Shown: positions 37,673 to 46,828 of the stretch, piece by piece
Layout of the letters: each line of letters starts with the position of its first letter
Numbering within the stretch: the stretch's first letter is position 1
Source of the DNA: Bacteroidota bacterium
Lineage (GTDB): Bacteria > Bacteroidota > Bacteroidia > Chitinophagales > Chitinophagaceae
Reading direction: 5' to 3'
Assembly: GCA_018267545.1 (NCBI GenBank)
Contig: JAFDYG010000466.1
Location: 62,001-126,000, forward strand
DNA: 64,000 bases
Program-made: the position numbers and the translations under genes
The notes under the pieces: model-generated
What the model saw: only the letters and a program-made list of their open reading frames with translations
The model's database searches: none
What the model was told of the DNA's origin: nothing

Positions 37673-39229
37673 ATGTCCACCTTCCCAAGCATCTTCAACG
37701 ACGTCATCGGCCCCGTCATGAGAGGGCCTTCCAGCTCCCATTGCGCGGCCGCTTTGCGGATTGGCCGGCTGTGCCGTGACCTTATGGGCGGCCGGATCAG
37801 GAATGTCCTTGTGGAATTCGATCCTGACGGGTCGCTGGCGACTACGCACAAAAGCCAGGGCTCCGACATGGGTCTTTTCGGTGGACTGCTGGGGTGGGAA
37901 GCCTACGACGAGCGGCTTCCCGACTCGGCCTCCTTCCTGGAAGCCGCGGGCATCCGCATCGAAATCGTCATTGCTCCTATTGGCTTTGATCACCCGAACA
38001 CCTACAAGCTGACCCTCGACGACGGAGACACGGTGCATACGCTGACGGCCATCTCGACCGGCGGCGGGATGATAGAAGTGCTTCGGATCGACGGTACGGA
38101 GGTGTCGATGGCGGGGGATTATCATGTCACGCTTGTTTATACTTCGGCGCCTCTTACGGGATACGTGGACCGGATCCTGCAGCCGGAGGAAATCATCGTC
38201 CGTGAGGGAGGCATTCCCTTTTTGGAAGTCCGTACGCGTAACGCGATCAGCGATGCTTCCTTCGACGAGCTGCTCGCCCTGGAAGGCGTGACGGCCGTGC
38301 AGCGGCTGGCGCCGGTGCTGCCGGTACTTTCATCGAAAGATACGGCCATACCCTTTCTTACGTGTAAAGAAATGCTGGCCTGGGGCGAGAAGCCGCTCTG
38401 GGAGCTGGCCGTCGACTATGAATGCGCACGCGGCGGCATTTCCCGCGGGGAAGTCTTCGAAAAGATGCGCGACATCGTCCGGATTATGCGCGGCTCGATC
38501 CGAAAGGGGCTGGAGGGTACGAAATACGAAGACCGTCTCCTGGGCAGCCAGTCGGTCGTCTTCAAGGAAAGGATGGACAACCGGCAGCTGGTCGAAGGCG
38601 ACATCCTCAACCGGATCATCCTCTACGTCTCTGCTATTATGGAAGTAAAAAGCTCGATGGGCGTCATCGTGGCGGCTCCCACGGCCGGTTCCTGCGGGGC
38701 GTTGCCCGGGGCCGTTATGGCGGTGGCGGAAGGGCTGGGACTCTCCGAGGACAAGATGGTGGAAGCGATGTTGGCGGCGGGGCTGATCGGCGTTTTCATT
38801 TCGGCCCACGCGACCTTCGCTGCAGAGGTAGGCGGCTGCCAGGCCGAATGCGGCTCCGGGGCGTGTATGGCGGCGGCGGCCATCGTCTGGCTGGCCGGCG
38901 GAAGCCTTGCCCAGTCGCTTTCTGCGGCTTCTCTCGCGCTTCAAAACTCGCTTGGGATGATCTGCGACCCGATTGCTAACCGTGTCGAAGCGCCCTGCCT
39001 CGGGAAGAACGTCCTGGCGGCCAGCAACGCGCTTTCCTGTGCGAATATGGCGCTTGCCAGCTACGACCATCTCATTCCGCTCGATGAAGTCATCGCTGCG
39101 ATGGATGCGGTTGGGCATAGCATACCGAATACCTTGCGGTGTACGAACCTGGGTGGGCTGTCGATCACGCCGACGGCGAAGCAGCTGGAAGAGAAGCTGG
39201 AGACGAGGACTTTTTTCAAGAGCTGTTGA
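37673..39229 (+). CDS. sdaA: L-serine ammonia-lyase, iron-sulphur-dependent, single chain
   Basis: 518 residues, cytoplasmic. The N-terminal beta domain (about 1-150) starts SIFNDVIGPVMRGPSSSHCAAALRIG, and the alpha catalytic domain follows (about 175-500). Cysteines for the 4Fe-4S cluster lie among Cys341 (GSCGALPG), Cys389, Cys393 and Cys398 (GCQAECGSGAC). CDPIANRVEAPCLGKN completes the active site. The enzyme turns L-serine into pyruvate and ammonia. It is somewhat longer than the usual 450-residue form. Its place as the last gene of a SusCD operon, after a fucosidase and a peptidase, suggests a substrate that releases serine, such as an O-glycosylated Ser/Thr-rich glycopeptide. Confidence 0.92.
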   Translation: MSTFPSIFNDVIGPVMRGPSSSHCAAALRIGRLCRDLMGGRIRNVLVEFDPDGSLATTHKSQGSDMGLFGGLLGWEAYDERLPDSASFLEAAGIRIEIVIAPIGFDHPNTYKLTLDDGDTVHTLTAISTGGGMIEVLRIDGTEVSMAGDYHVTLVYTSAPLTGYVDRILQPEEIIVREGGIPFLEVRTRNAISDASFDELLALEGVTAVQRLAPVLPVLSSKDTAIPFLTCKEMLAWGEKPLWELAVDYECARGGISRGEVFEKMRDIVRIMRGSIRKGLEGTKYEDRLLGSQSVVFKERMDNRQLVEGDILNRIILYVSAIMEVKSSMGVIVAAPTAGSCGALPGAVMAVAEGLGLSEDKMVEAMLAAGLIGVFISAHATFAAEVGGCQAECGSGACMAAAAIVWLAGGSLAQSLSAASLALQNSLGMICDPIANRVEAPCLGKNVLAASNALSCANMALASYDHLIPLDEVIAAMDAVGHSIPNTLRCTNLGGLSITPTAKQLEEKLETRTFFKSC

Positions 39230-39256
39230 TCATGGGCGCGGGCTGCTGCGGCGGGG

Positions 39257-39832
39257 CTATTGGACAGTGATCGTAAAGGTGGCGTTGGTGATGCCGCCAC
39301 AGCAATTGGCCGCACGAGCCGTGATGGTCCAGGTTCCTGAATTCAGAAAGAAGGGCTGGCTGCTGGGCATATTGGCGAACTGATGCGTGCCGCAGGAGCC
39401 GTCGGCGAGGAAGCCGTCGAGGTGAATCGTCATGGAGAGTCTTACGATTCCGGGGTTTGTCTTTTCGGTTTGCGTGGGGAAAGAGGCGTTGAGCGCGCCC
39501 GATGAAGTATAGATTACGCCGTTTCGGTCGGGGTTTGTGGAGCAGACGCCTCGCGAGGCGCCGGTTACTTCGAGGAGGCTTACTCCCTCTTTATCGTCGG
39601 CGTAAATCCGGATATCGGCTTTGTTGGTTGCGCCGTTGAGGCCCAGCCAGCTTTGCGGGACGGTGAAGGTACCGCCGGGTTTGATCTGGGTTTGTGCGCC
39701 TTGGGTTCCCGCGGCGGTTCGTTCCCATTTCAACAGATAGATCGTAGGAGGCGTGGCGTCGGATGAAGGTGCGGCATTGTTGCAGCCGGCGAGGGTGATA
39801 AAGGCGAAGGCGGGCCAAATGTGTTTTTTCAT
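39257..39832 (-). CDS. Hypothetical lipoprotein
   Basis: 191 residues with a lipoprotein signal ending LAGC (lipid Cys17). The mature part is beta-rich: repeated strands, a central GASRGVCSTNPDRNGVIY, and a C-terminal stretch NSGTWTITARAANCCGGITNATFTITV that resembles an immunoglobulin-like or adhesin-type fold. No known domain is recognised. It is convergent with the serine dehydratase gene, 27 bases apart, and its start overlaps the end of the broken RDD gene by four bases (39829-39832). A function cannot be given. Confidence 0.7.
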   Translation of the reverse strand: MKKHIWPAFAFITLAGCNNAAPSSDATPPTIYLLKWERTAAGTQGAQTQIKPGGTFTVPQSWLGLNGATNKADIRIYADDKEGVSLLEVTGASRGVCSTNPDRNGVIYTSSGALNASFPTQTEKTNPGIVRLSMTIHLDGFLADGSCGTHQFANMPSSQPFFLNSGTWTITARAANCCGGITNATFTITVQ

Positions 39833-40249
39833 GATAGTTGTTTTGCGTTTAGTCGCTCTATCAGGAAAAGGGGAAACAAAATTATCCGCGCTGCTGTGAA
39901 AGCATGAAATTCATGAACAGCTCCATCGGGTGATGAGGGTACAGTTCTGACCAGGCATCGGAGGGGGCCGGCTGTTTGTCCGGTTTTGTTGTTTATAACG
40001 CGGAAGCCGAGGATGCGCTTGGCAATGCTGCGTCCGAGGAAGATATCTTTGTTGAAGTATAAGGAAAAGGCAAAGATTTCCCAAAGACCTATTTGCAGGA
40101 ATGCCTCGGGCTTGTTGGTATGCGTCACGGTCATGATCTTGATAATCATGGCTGGAGCTGCGAGGATGGTGACGAGAAAGCACATGATGATGTGGTCCAG
40201 CAGCATGCTGATCAGGCGCTTTTTTGATATCGAATTCGGTTACTCGCAT
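39829..40249 (-). pseudogene. RDD-family membrane protein, broken by several frameshifts
   Basis: The ATG at 40249 begins MRVTEFDIKK, a typical RDD start, but a run of six A residues (40220-40225 on the coding strand) puts it out of frame with RLISMLLDHIIMCFLV. With five A residues the two would join. The main piece, open from 40206 to 39829, keeps the first helices and GFRVINNKTGQ. Then, after RCLVR, the expected continuation lies in the other frames: NCTLI in one, MELFMNFMLSQQRG (39926-39882) in the third. Three breaks in about 420 bases, mostly at homopolymers, point to a decayed gene. Clustered sequencing errors are the alternative. A short protein could still be made from 40206. Confidence 0.55.
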
Positions 40250-40311
40250 GGGATTAAAGGTAAATGCTGTAATTGAAAAGATCGCTATCTTTAAAGAAAT
40301 TACGCTGTTTT

Positions 40312-42336
40312 ATGTGCAAATTTCTTTATACATTGCTTGCTGTAAGTTTTTTAGCCGCTTGTGGCACTAACCCGAACGAGACACCGAAGAAAACCTTTGT
40401 CGACGTCGCCGGTATCGACTCTTCGATCAAACCCGGAGACAACTTCTTCCGCTACGTCAACGGCCGCTGGTACGACACCGCGACAATCGCTGCCGACCAA
40501 TCTGGTGTGGGCTCCTACTCGTTCCTCAACATCCCCCAGAAGCAGCTCCTCCAAAATATCCTGGACAGCGTCTCGAAAGCGCAGAACGCTGCCGGAACTA
40601 TCGACCAAAAAGTCGGCGACTTCTATGCCTCCGGCATGGACACCAACACCGTCAACCAGCGCGGATACGAACCCATCAAGCCCATCCTCGCTCGCATCGA
40701 TGCTATTACCGACGTGCCGTCTCTGATTAAATACATGGCGGTCGAGCTGAAATCGGGTAATTCCCTCCTCATCGGCTTTGGCGTCGGGCCCGACAACAAG
40801 AATAGTAAAATCAATATCGCGCATGCCGCCCAGACCGGCATTGGCCTGCCTGAGCGCGACTATTATTTTAAGACGGATTCGTCTACGATTGCCATCCAGC
40901 AGGCGTATAAGAAATATATCAGCGCCCTGTTTCAGCTGACGGGTACGGATTCTGCTACCGCCGCCAAACAGGCCGATCTTGCCTATGGCATCGAAAAGCA
41001 GATTGCCGCCTCGCACAAAACGAATATCGAGCTCCGGGATATCAACGCCAATTATAATAAGATGACGGTGGCGTCGATCAGCAAGCGGCAACCCAATATC
41101 GGCTGGGAAGCTTTCCTCGCCGAGGTGGGCGCAAAGACCGATTCGATCGACATGGGGCAGCCCGCCTACTACGACAAGCTCAATACGCTGCTGAAATCCA
41201 TTTCCATAAACGACTGGAAGGTCTACCTGAAAGAAAGCACGCTGCAGAACTATGCGCCGGCGCTCAGCAAGCCATTCGTAGACGCCACCTTCGAGCTCAC
41301 CAAGACGCTCTCGGGACAGGCCGTGCAGAAGCCCCGCCGCCAGATCATGACCGAAGCGGTCGATCGCCAGCTGGGTCAGGCGCTGGGCCAATTATACGTC
41401 AAGAGATACTTCAACGAAGACGCAAAGAAACGCGTGCTCGACCTGGTAAACAACCTGCAAAAGGCCTTTGAAAACCGGATCAACAATCTAGATTGGATGA
41501 GCGACAGCACCAAGCAAAAGGCAAAGGAAAAGCTCTACGCCATCACCAAGAAGATCGGCTATCCCGACAAATGGCGCAGCTACGACAAGGTGCAGATCGA
41601 TAGGACCAAGTACTTCGAAAACCTGCTCTCGCTGAGCCAGAACGACTATCAATACAACCTGGATAAGCTGAACAAACCGGTCGACCGGTCGGAATGGGGT
41701 ACGACGCCTTCCACCGTTACGGCTTATTACAACCCTTCTTCAAATGAAATCGTCTTCCCGGCGGGTATCCTGCAATTCCCTTACTTCGACTTCGAAGCGG
41801 ATGACGCCCTCAACTATGGCGGAATCGGGATGGTCATCGGTCACGAAATGACACACGCCTTCGACGACCAGGGCGCTCAGTTCGATAAAGATGGCAACGT
41901 AAAAAGCTGGTGGACGAAGGAAGACTACGAGAAGTTCCGGGCAAAGACACAAAAGGTGGTCGAGCTGTATAGCTCCTTTACGGTGCTGGATACCGTTCAT
42001 ATCAAGGGCGCGCTGACGCTGGGTGAAAATACGGCCGACAACGGCGGGATCGCTATAGCTTATGATGCGTTCAAGATGACGCAGCAGGGTAAGGATTCCA
42101 CCAAGATCGACGGCTTTACTCCCGACCAGCGCTTTTATCTTTCTATCGCCAGAATATGGCGCGTGAAGACAAGAGACGCGTTTATGCGTACGTACGTCAA
42201 CACGAACCCACACTCGCCCGCGATGTGGCGTGTCAATGGTCCGCTGATGAGCGCAGCGCCGTTTTATAAGGCATTCAACGTTCAACCTACTGACAAGAAT
42301 TTCAAACCCGAAGACCAAAGAATAAAAATATGGTAA
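40312..42336 (+). CDS. M13-family (neprilysin/PepO-like) zinc metallopeptidase, lipoprotein
   Basis: 674 residues from ATG 40312 (MCKFLYTLL), giving a lipoprotein signal LAAC with lipid Cys17. A TTG at 40273 would add 13 residues before the signal. The M13 N-terminal domain (about 30-420) begins DSSIKPGDNFFRYVNGRW. The catalytic domain has HEMTH with His511, Glu512 and His515, and ENTADNGG with the third zinc ligand Glu572. The C-terminal NPHSPAMWRVNGPLMS and a final W match the family. M13 enzymes cut small peptides on the amino side of hydrophobic residues. It is anchored in the periplasm or outer membrane. The gene overlaps the rhodanese gene by seven bases. Confidence 0.93.
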   Translation: MCKFLYTLLAVSFLAACGTNPNETPKKTFVDVAGIDSSIKPGDNFFRYVNGRWYDTATIAADQSGVGSYSFLNIPQKQLLQNILDSVSKAQNAAGTIDQKVGDFYASGMDTNTVNQRGYEPIKPILARIDAITDVPSLIKYMAVELKSGNSLLIGFGVGPDNKNSKINIAHAAQTGIGLPERDYYFKTDSSTIAIQQAYKKYISALFQLTGTDSATAAKQADLAYGIEKQIAASHKTNIELRDINANYNKMTVASISKRQPNIGWEAFLAEVGAKTDSIDMGQPAYYDKLNTLLKSISINDWKVYLKESTLQNYAPALSKPFVDATFELTKTLSGQAVQKPRRQIMTEAVDRQLGQALGQLYVKRYFNEDAKKRVLDLVNNLQKAFENRINNLDWMSDSTKQKAKEKLYAITKKIGYPDKWRSYDKVQIDRTKYFENLLSLSQNDYQYNLDKLNKPVDRSEWGTTPSTVTAYYNPSSNEIVFPAGILQFPYFDFEADDALNYGGIGMVIGHEMTHAFDDQGAQFDKDGNVKSWWTKEDYEKFRAKTQKVVELYSSFTVLDTVHIKGALTLGENTADNGGIAIAYDAFKMTQQGKDSTKIDGFTPDQRFYLSIARIWRVKTRDAFMRTYVNTNPHSPAMWRVNGPLMSAAPFYKAFNVQPTDKNFKPEDQRIKIW

Positions 42337-42845
42337 AGTATTTCCTTGTCCTGCTGCTGATGCTTGGAACACTGGCATCCTCTGCACAGAAAAAATATCA
42401 ATGCATCCCCTGCGGTAACGGCTGTGACGATACGCGTTTCGATGCGGCCGGTGAATGCCCGGTGTGTCATATGAAGCTCGTTGAAGTCGGGTCGGTGACT
42501 TTTGGTTCTGTCGACCCGGCGAAAATCTGCGACTATATAAAATCTCACCCCGGCCTCGTTCTCCTGGATGTACGCACAAAGGATGAATATGAGGGGAAGG
42601 CCGAGTTCGGCACACTAAAAAACGCGATCAACGTCCCTGTCCAGGAGCTGGAGCAACGGATGGGGGAGCTTGCCGCTTATAAAAACAAAGAAATACTCGT
42701 CTATTGCTCGCATAGCCGGCGTAGCCCGCGGGCGAGCTATATGCTTACGCAGAACGGGTTTAAGCACGTCGTCAATATGGAGGGAGGGATGAGTATGGTA
42801 AAGAAGGACAGTGATTGTCTCAAAACCGAACATCCAAAACGGTAG
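42330..42845 (+). CDS. Exported rhodanese with Cys-rich heavy-metal-binding-like head
   Basis: 171 residues with a signal peptide ending SSAQ. Residues 23-50 carry C25-x2-C28-x3-C32 and C43-x2-C46-HMKL, like the small metal-binding domains of copper and heavy-metal proteins (PVCHMKL). The rhodanese domain (about 60-165) has the active-site Cys126 in VYCSHSRRS and LDVRTKDEY. It would move sulphur or bind metals in the periplasm. The start lies inside the end of the M13 peptidase gene, so both are co-translated. Rhodaneses of this type often help envelope sulphur or metal homeostasis. The substrate is unknown. Confidence 0.85.
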   Translation: MVKYFLVLLLMLGTLASSAQKKYQCIPCGNGCDDTRFDAAGECPVCHMKLVEVGSVTFGSVDPAKICDYIKSHPGLVLLDVRTKDEYEGKAEFGTLKNAINVPVQELEQRMGELAAYKNKEILVYCSHSRRSPRASYMLTQNGFKHVVNMEGGMSMVKKDSDCLKTEHPKR

Positions 42846-42926
42846 GGTATTTGTAATTGATTGATTTTTAAATCAGTATAGAATTGGCTGGGCTTTTGGT
42901 ACATTTCCATCAAACCCGGGTTATCT

Positions 42927-45302
42927 ATGTTCAAGGTCAATTTTCTCCTTTCCCTGCGTAGCCTTCGAAAGAATCCGCTATACTCCTTTATCAACGTCTC
43001 CGGCCTGGCGATCGGTATCGCTACCGCCATCCTCATTTGTCTGTGGATCCAGAATGAGGTGGGGCATGACCGGTTTCATCCGAATATCGACCGGCTGTAC
43101 ATGCTCAATAACCGGGATAAGAATAACGGTGGCGTTTTTGTCTGGAACAATACCTGTAAGCCGCTGGGACCGGCGCTTCAAAAGGACTATCCTGAAGTGG
43201 AACGCGTGGTCCGCATCAATGACGCAAACGCCAATTTCCTTATTTCCCATGAGGACAAACACTTTAGCATCCATGGGCAATTTGTCGACACAGGCTATTT
43301 CGACATGTTCAATTTCCCGTTGGTGAAGGGTAGTCCATCCACGGCCCTGAACAGCCCAAAGAATATTATCCTGACGGCGTCCCTGGCGACCAAGCTCTTT
43401 GGGAACGCAGAGGCCCTGGGTAAAACAGTGCGAGTGGATAGCAACACCTATCTCACGGTGACCGGTGTCATGAAGGACCTGCCAGGTAATACGAGCTTTA
43501 ACTTCGATTATTTGTTGCCCTGGTCTTTTTACGACAAGCTTTATCCAAACGACAACAGCTGGGGTAATAGCAACATATTTACTTTCGTCACGTTGAAGCC
43601 AAAGGTGACCCTTGCCGAGTTCGATAAGAGGGTGGCTAATATTATTATCGAGCATTCCAAGCCGGGAGAAACGACGCGAAAGATTTTTGCCCAGGCCGTT
43701 AAAGATGCTTGGTTATATTCGAAGGTAGAAAATGGCGAGTTTGTAGGCGGCCGCATCGAGCTCGTGAGAATGTTCTCTCTGATCGCGGTCTTTATCCTGC
43801 TGATCGCCTGTATCAACTTCACCAATCTAAGCACGGCAAGGAGCGAGAAGCGCGCCAAGGAAGTGGGCATCCGGAAAGTGTCCGGGGCGCTTCGTTCTTC
43901 CCTGGTCGTACAATTTATCTGCGAAAGCATTATGCTGGCGCTTGTTGCGGGTATCCTGGCGGTGGGGCTCGTCCAGCTAAGCCTATCGCCCTTTAACGAA
44001 GTGATCGGCGCCAAGATCTCGATCGACTATGGCAATCCGCTGTATTGGGTCTATGGCTTGCTGTTTATCATACTGACGGGAGTGATGGCGGGCATCTACC
44101 CGGCCTTCTATCTTTCCTCCTTCCAGCCGGTGAAGGTGCTGAAGGGAGCCTTCAAGCCGGTTAATTCGCTGCTCACGCCGAGGAAGGTATTGGTCGTGCT
44201 GCAATTCACCTTTGCCATCGCGCTTATCATCTGCACCATCATCGTCCAGGGGCAGATTAAGTTTGCGGAGAACAGGGACGCCGGTTACCGCAGAGATAAT
44301 CTAGCTTTTGTCATCCAGTTTGGCGCAGCCGACAGGAACTATGAGCTGATCAAAAAAGGACTGCTGTCGAGCGGAGCGGCGACGGGCGTAGCGAGAACCA
44401 GCGCGCCGATGACCGAGGACTGGAGTAGCGGGGATGGGTTCAGCTGGAAGGAGAGTAATCCGTCGGATGCCAAGTCGAACTTCAAACTCTTCTCCGCCGA
44501 CAAGGACTTTGCTACTACCATGCACCTTCAGATCCTGCAAGGCCGGAACATCGACCTCGATACCTACAAGACGGATTCCTTTTCGGTCCTGCTGAACGAA
44601 GCTGCGGTCGCCCAGATGCGGCTCAAACATCCTGTAGGAGAAGCCATCAATACTACTTATGGTAAGTTTACGCTGCACGTCGTGGGAGTCGTGAAGAATT
44701 TTATCCTGGAAAGCCCGTACGAACCGGTGAAGCCAATGATCATCGTCGGACCTGCCTACGGCTATGGCGTCATCAATTTCCGGATCAATGACCGCCCTTC
44801 CTATGCGGAGAATCTTAGAAAGGCTGAGAAGGTCTTTTCCGAATTCAATCCCGAATATCCCTTTAACGTGCGGTTTTACGATAAGGAGTACGCGGTGAAA
44901 TTTGCCGACGAGCAGCGAGTAGGCAAGCTCGTAGGACTCTTCGCCGCCCTGACGATCTTTATCTCCTGTCTGGGGCTGTTCGGCCTGGCGGCTTATATGG
45001 CGGAAAGCCATATAAAAGAAATCGGAATCCGAAAAGTGCTTGGTGCGAGCGTTACTGACATCGCGGGACTCCTGTCGAAAGAATTCCTGCGGCTGGTGGG
45101 CGTTTCTTTTGTCATCGCCTCACCCATCGCCTGGCTGGTCATGCACAACTGGCTGTTGGGGTATCAATATAGAATCACCATCGAGTGGTGGGTATTTGCG
45201 ATAACGGGTATCCTCAGCCTTTTTATCGCGCTTGCTACCGTGAGCTTCCAGGCAATCAAAGCGGCGATCGCCAATCCCATTAAAAATTTAAGAACGGAAT
45301 AA
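42927..45302 (+). CDS. FtsX/MacB-type ABC transporter permease
   Basis: 791 residues, the double-length Bacteroidota form. The N-terminal helix (about 20-42, NVSGLAIGIATAILICLWI) is followed by a MacB-type periplasmic domain and an FtsX helix cluster (about 285-420). A second helix (about 430-452) leads to a second periplasmic domain, and the final FtsX cluster lies at about 670-785 (ESHIKEIGIRKVLGASVTDIAGLLSKEF). The duplicated KEVGIRKVSGA and KEIGIRKVLGA coupling motifs would contact the ATPase. No ATPase gene is adjacent. Such proteins work as mechanotransmission exporters or lipoprotein or peptide extractors. The cargo is unknown. Confidence 0.9.
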   Translation: MFKVNFLLSLRSLRKNPLYSFINVSGLAIGIATAILICLWIQNEVGHDRFHPNIDRLYMLNNRDKNNGGVFVWNNTCKPLGPALQKDYPEVERVVRINDANANFLISHEDKHFSIHGQFVDTGYFDMFNFPLVKGSPSTALNSPKNIILTASLATKLFGNAEALGKTVRVDSNTYLTVTGVMKDLPGNTSFNFDYLLPWSFYDKLYPNDNSWGNSNIFTFVTLKPKVTLAEFDKRVANIIIEHSKPGETTRKIFAQAVKDAWLYSKVENGEFVGGRIELVRMFSLIAVFILLIACINFTNLSTARSEKRAKEVGIRKVSGALRSSLVVQFICESIMLALVAGILAVGLVQLSLSPFNEVIGAKISIDYGNPLYWVYGLLFIILTGVMAGIYPAFYLSSFQPVKVLKGAFKPVNSLLTPRKVLVVLQFTFAIALIICTIIVQGQIKFAENRDAGYRRDNLAFVIQFGAADRNYELIKKGLLSSGAATGVARTSAPMTEDWSSGDGFSWKESNPSDAKSNFKLFSADKDFATTMHLQILQGRNIDLDTYKTDSFSVLLNEAAVAQMRLKHPVGEAINTTYGKFTLHVVGVVKNFILESPYEPVKPMIIVGPAYGYGVINFRINDRPSYAENLRKAEKVFSEFNPEYPFNVRFYDKEYAVKFADEQRVGKLVGLFAALTIFISCLGLFGLAAYMAESHIKEIGIRKVLGASVTDIAGLLSKEFLRLVGVSFVIASPIAWLVMHNWLLGYQYRITIEWWVFAITGILSLFIALATVSFQAIKAAIANPIKNLRTE

Positions 45303-45327
45303 AATCCGATTTCATCCAGTAATTCCA

Positions 45328-45352
45328 GCGGGTCATGTAAATCATGACCCGC
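45328..45352. terminator. Perfect 10-bp hairpin between permease and porin genes
   Basis: GCGGGTCATG and CATGACCCGC flank a 5-base loop (TAAAT), 25 bases after the permease stop and 39 bases before the porin start. No T tract follows on the plus strand, so it is not a standard intrinsic terminator. It could be a terminator aided by Rho, an mRNA 3' stabiliser or a protein-binding site. Confidence 0.4.
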
Positions 45353-45391
45353 ATTCGGCGTTTCGATGCGTATTTGCATCAAACCTTTTGT

Positions 45392-46690
45392 ATGAAACCA
45401 CTCCTTCTGCGGCGAGCTATGCTGCTCGCATCCTTATTTGCTACGACACTATCTACAAAGGCACAATATCTCTGGAACAACGATACCGCGTACAAGGCCG
45501 GCGCATCCGGCTCGGGACGTCTCTGGGGCGTCCTCTTCGGCGACTACTACGTCAAGGCGCACAGCGACTCCCTCAACCGCGGCGGAAACAACCAGTACTC
45601 AGGCATACCCAAGAACAGGAACGCCTTTGCCTTCCGGCGGATCTATCTGGGGTATGATTATAACATTTCTTCTAAATTTTCCGCGGAGATCCTGCTGGCG
45701 GCGGAAGATAATTTTCCCGCCTTCAACCCACCCAATTCCGGCACGGCCAGCGGCGATGAACTCGTCAACAACAAAGAAACCTTCTACATCAAATACGCGG
45801 ACATCCGCTGGAAGAATATCTGGAAGGGTACCGACCTGATCGTCGGCGAGCAGCCTACGCCTTCCTTTCCGCTGATCTCCGAACGAATCTGGAGCTACCG
45901 GTCGATAGAACGAACCATCGCGGATATTCGCCGAACCAACTCCTATGACCTGGGCGTTGGGCTGCAAGGAAAGTTCGATCCTCTAAAGGGTAACTTTGGT
46001 TACGATCTGCTCGTCGCCAATGGAACCAGCGACAAGCCGGCGAGCAACAGCTTCAAATGGTTTTACGGAGACGTATACGCGTATTTTATGGATAAGAAGA
46101 TCGTCGTCGACCTGTACGCGGACTATCAGCGTCTCAACTGGGAGCCAGGCTGGCATCACGACCGTCAGATGATGAAGGCGTATGTCGCTTATAACACGCC
46201 GGGTTTGACGGTAGGAGTAGAGGGGTTTATCAACACCATACGCGACGACGTCAAGGCTACGCAGCACGACGGTGGTGCGGATACCATCAACACCGCGGCG
46301 CAGGGGATATCCCTATATATTCATGGAGATATCATTCCCAACAAGCTTCGCTACTTCCTCCGTTATGATGGTTACAATCCGAATCACAAAATCGATAACG
46401 GTAAGTATTCCGGTTATGCGGGGCTTGGGTCACCCAACGGCTATGAAACGCCCGGTTATCATATCACTTACAATCCTAGTAACGGCACACCTACTGCGGC
46501 GACGGCGACGACAGACATCACGGCGAAGGAGCGGTTTATTACTGCGGGCCTGGATTTTACGCCGATGAAGGGAGTGCACTTTATGCCGAACGTATGGTAT
46601 AATCACTATTCGTCGCAGCTTGCGGGTGGTGCGATGGGAGACTATGATCTCGTGTATCGCATGACTTTTTCTATTTCGTTTGGAAGGTAG
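45392..46690 (+). CDS. Outer-membrane porin-like beta-barrel protein
   Basis: 432 residues from ATG 45392 (MKPLLLRRAMLLASL). An upstream in-frame ATG at 45344 lies within the hairpin and precedes no better signal. The signal peptide ends STKAQ. The mature part is a series of amphipathic strands (FRRIYLGYDYNISSKFSAEILL, YFLRYDGYNP) and ends in an aromatic strand MTFSISFGR, typical of outer-membrane barrels like the phosphate-selective (OprP/O) type porins. Specificity is not deducible. It stands alone between the permease and the decarboxylase operon. Confidence 0.8.
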   Translation: MKPLLLRRAMLLASLFATTLSTKAQYLWNNDTAYKAGASGSGRLWGVLFGDYYVKAHSDSLNRGGNNQYSGIPKNRNAFAFRRIYLGYDYNISSKFSAEILLAAEDNFPAFNPPNSGTASGDELVNNKETFYIKYADIRWKNIWKGTDLIVGEQPTPSFPLISERIWSYRSIERTIADIRRTNSYDLGVGLQGKFDPLKGNFGYDLLVANGTSDKPASNSFKWFYGDVYAYFMDKKIVVDLYADYQRLNWEPGWHHDRQMMKAYVAYNTPGLTVGVEGFINTIRDDVKATQHDGGADTINTAAQGISLYIHGDIIPNKLRYFLRYDGYNPNHKIDNGKYSGYAGLGSPNGYETPGYHITYNPSNGTPTAATATTDITAKERFITAGLDFTPMKGVHFMPNVWYNHYSSQLAGGAMGDYDLVYRMTFSISFGR

Positions 46691-46777
46691 ACTTAGTAAG
46701 CCACGTGGTTTTACGATCACCCTTACCCCAACTCGATCAAAATACTTAGGTGAAGTAAAAAAGGTGTTTTTACGGTA

Positions 46778-46806
46778 TTGCCGGGATATGGATTGAGCTA
46801 ACTTGG
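46778..46806 (+). promoter_or_regulatory. Candidate promoter of the peptidase/decarboxylase operon
   Basis: TTG at 46778-46780 and TAACTTGG at 46799-46806 (one base off TAnnTTTG) are 18 bases apart. Transcription would start near 46813, about 16 bases before the first gene of the operon. Confidence 0.3.
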
Positions 46807-46828
46807 AGGCCCAATCGAACTTTATCTT

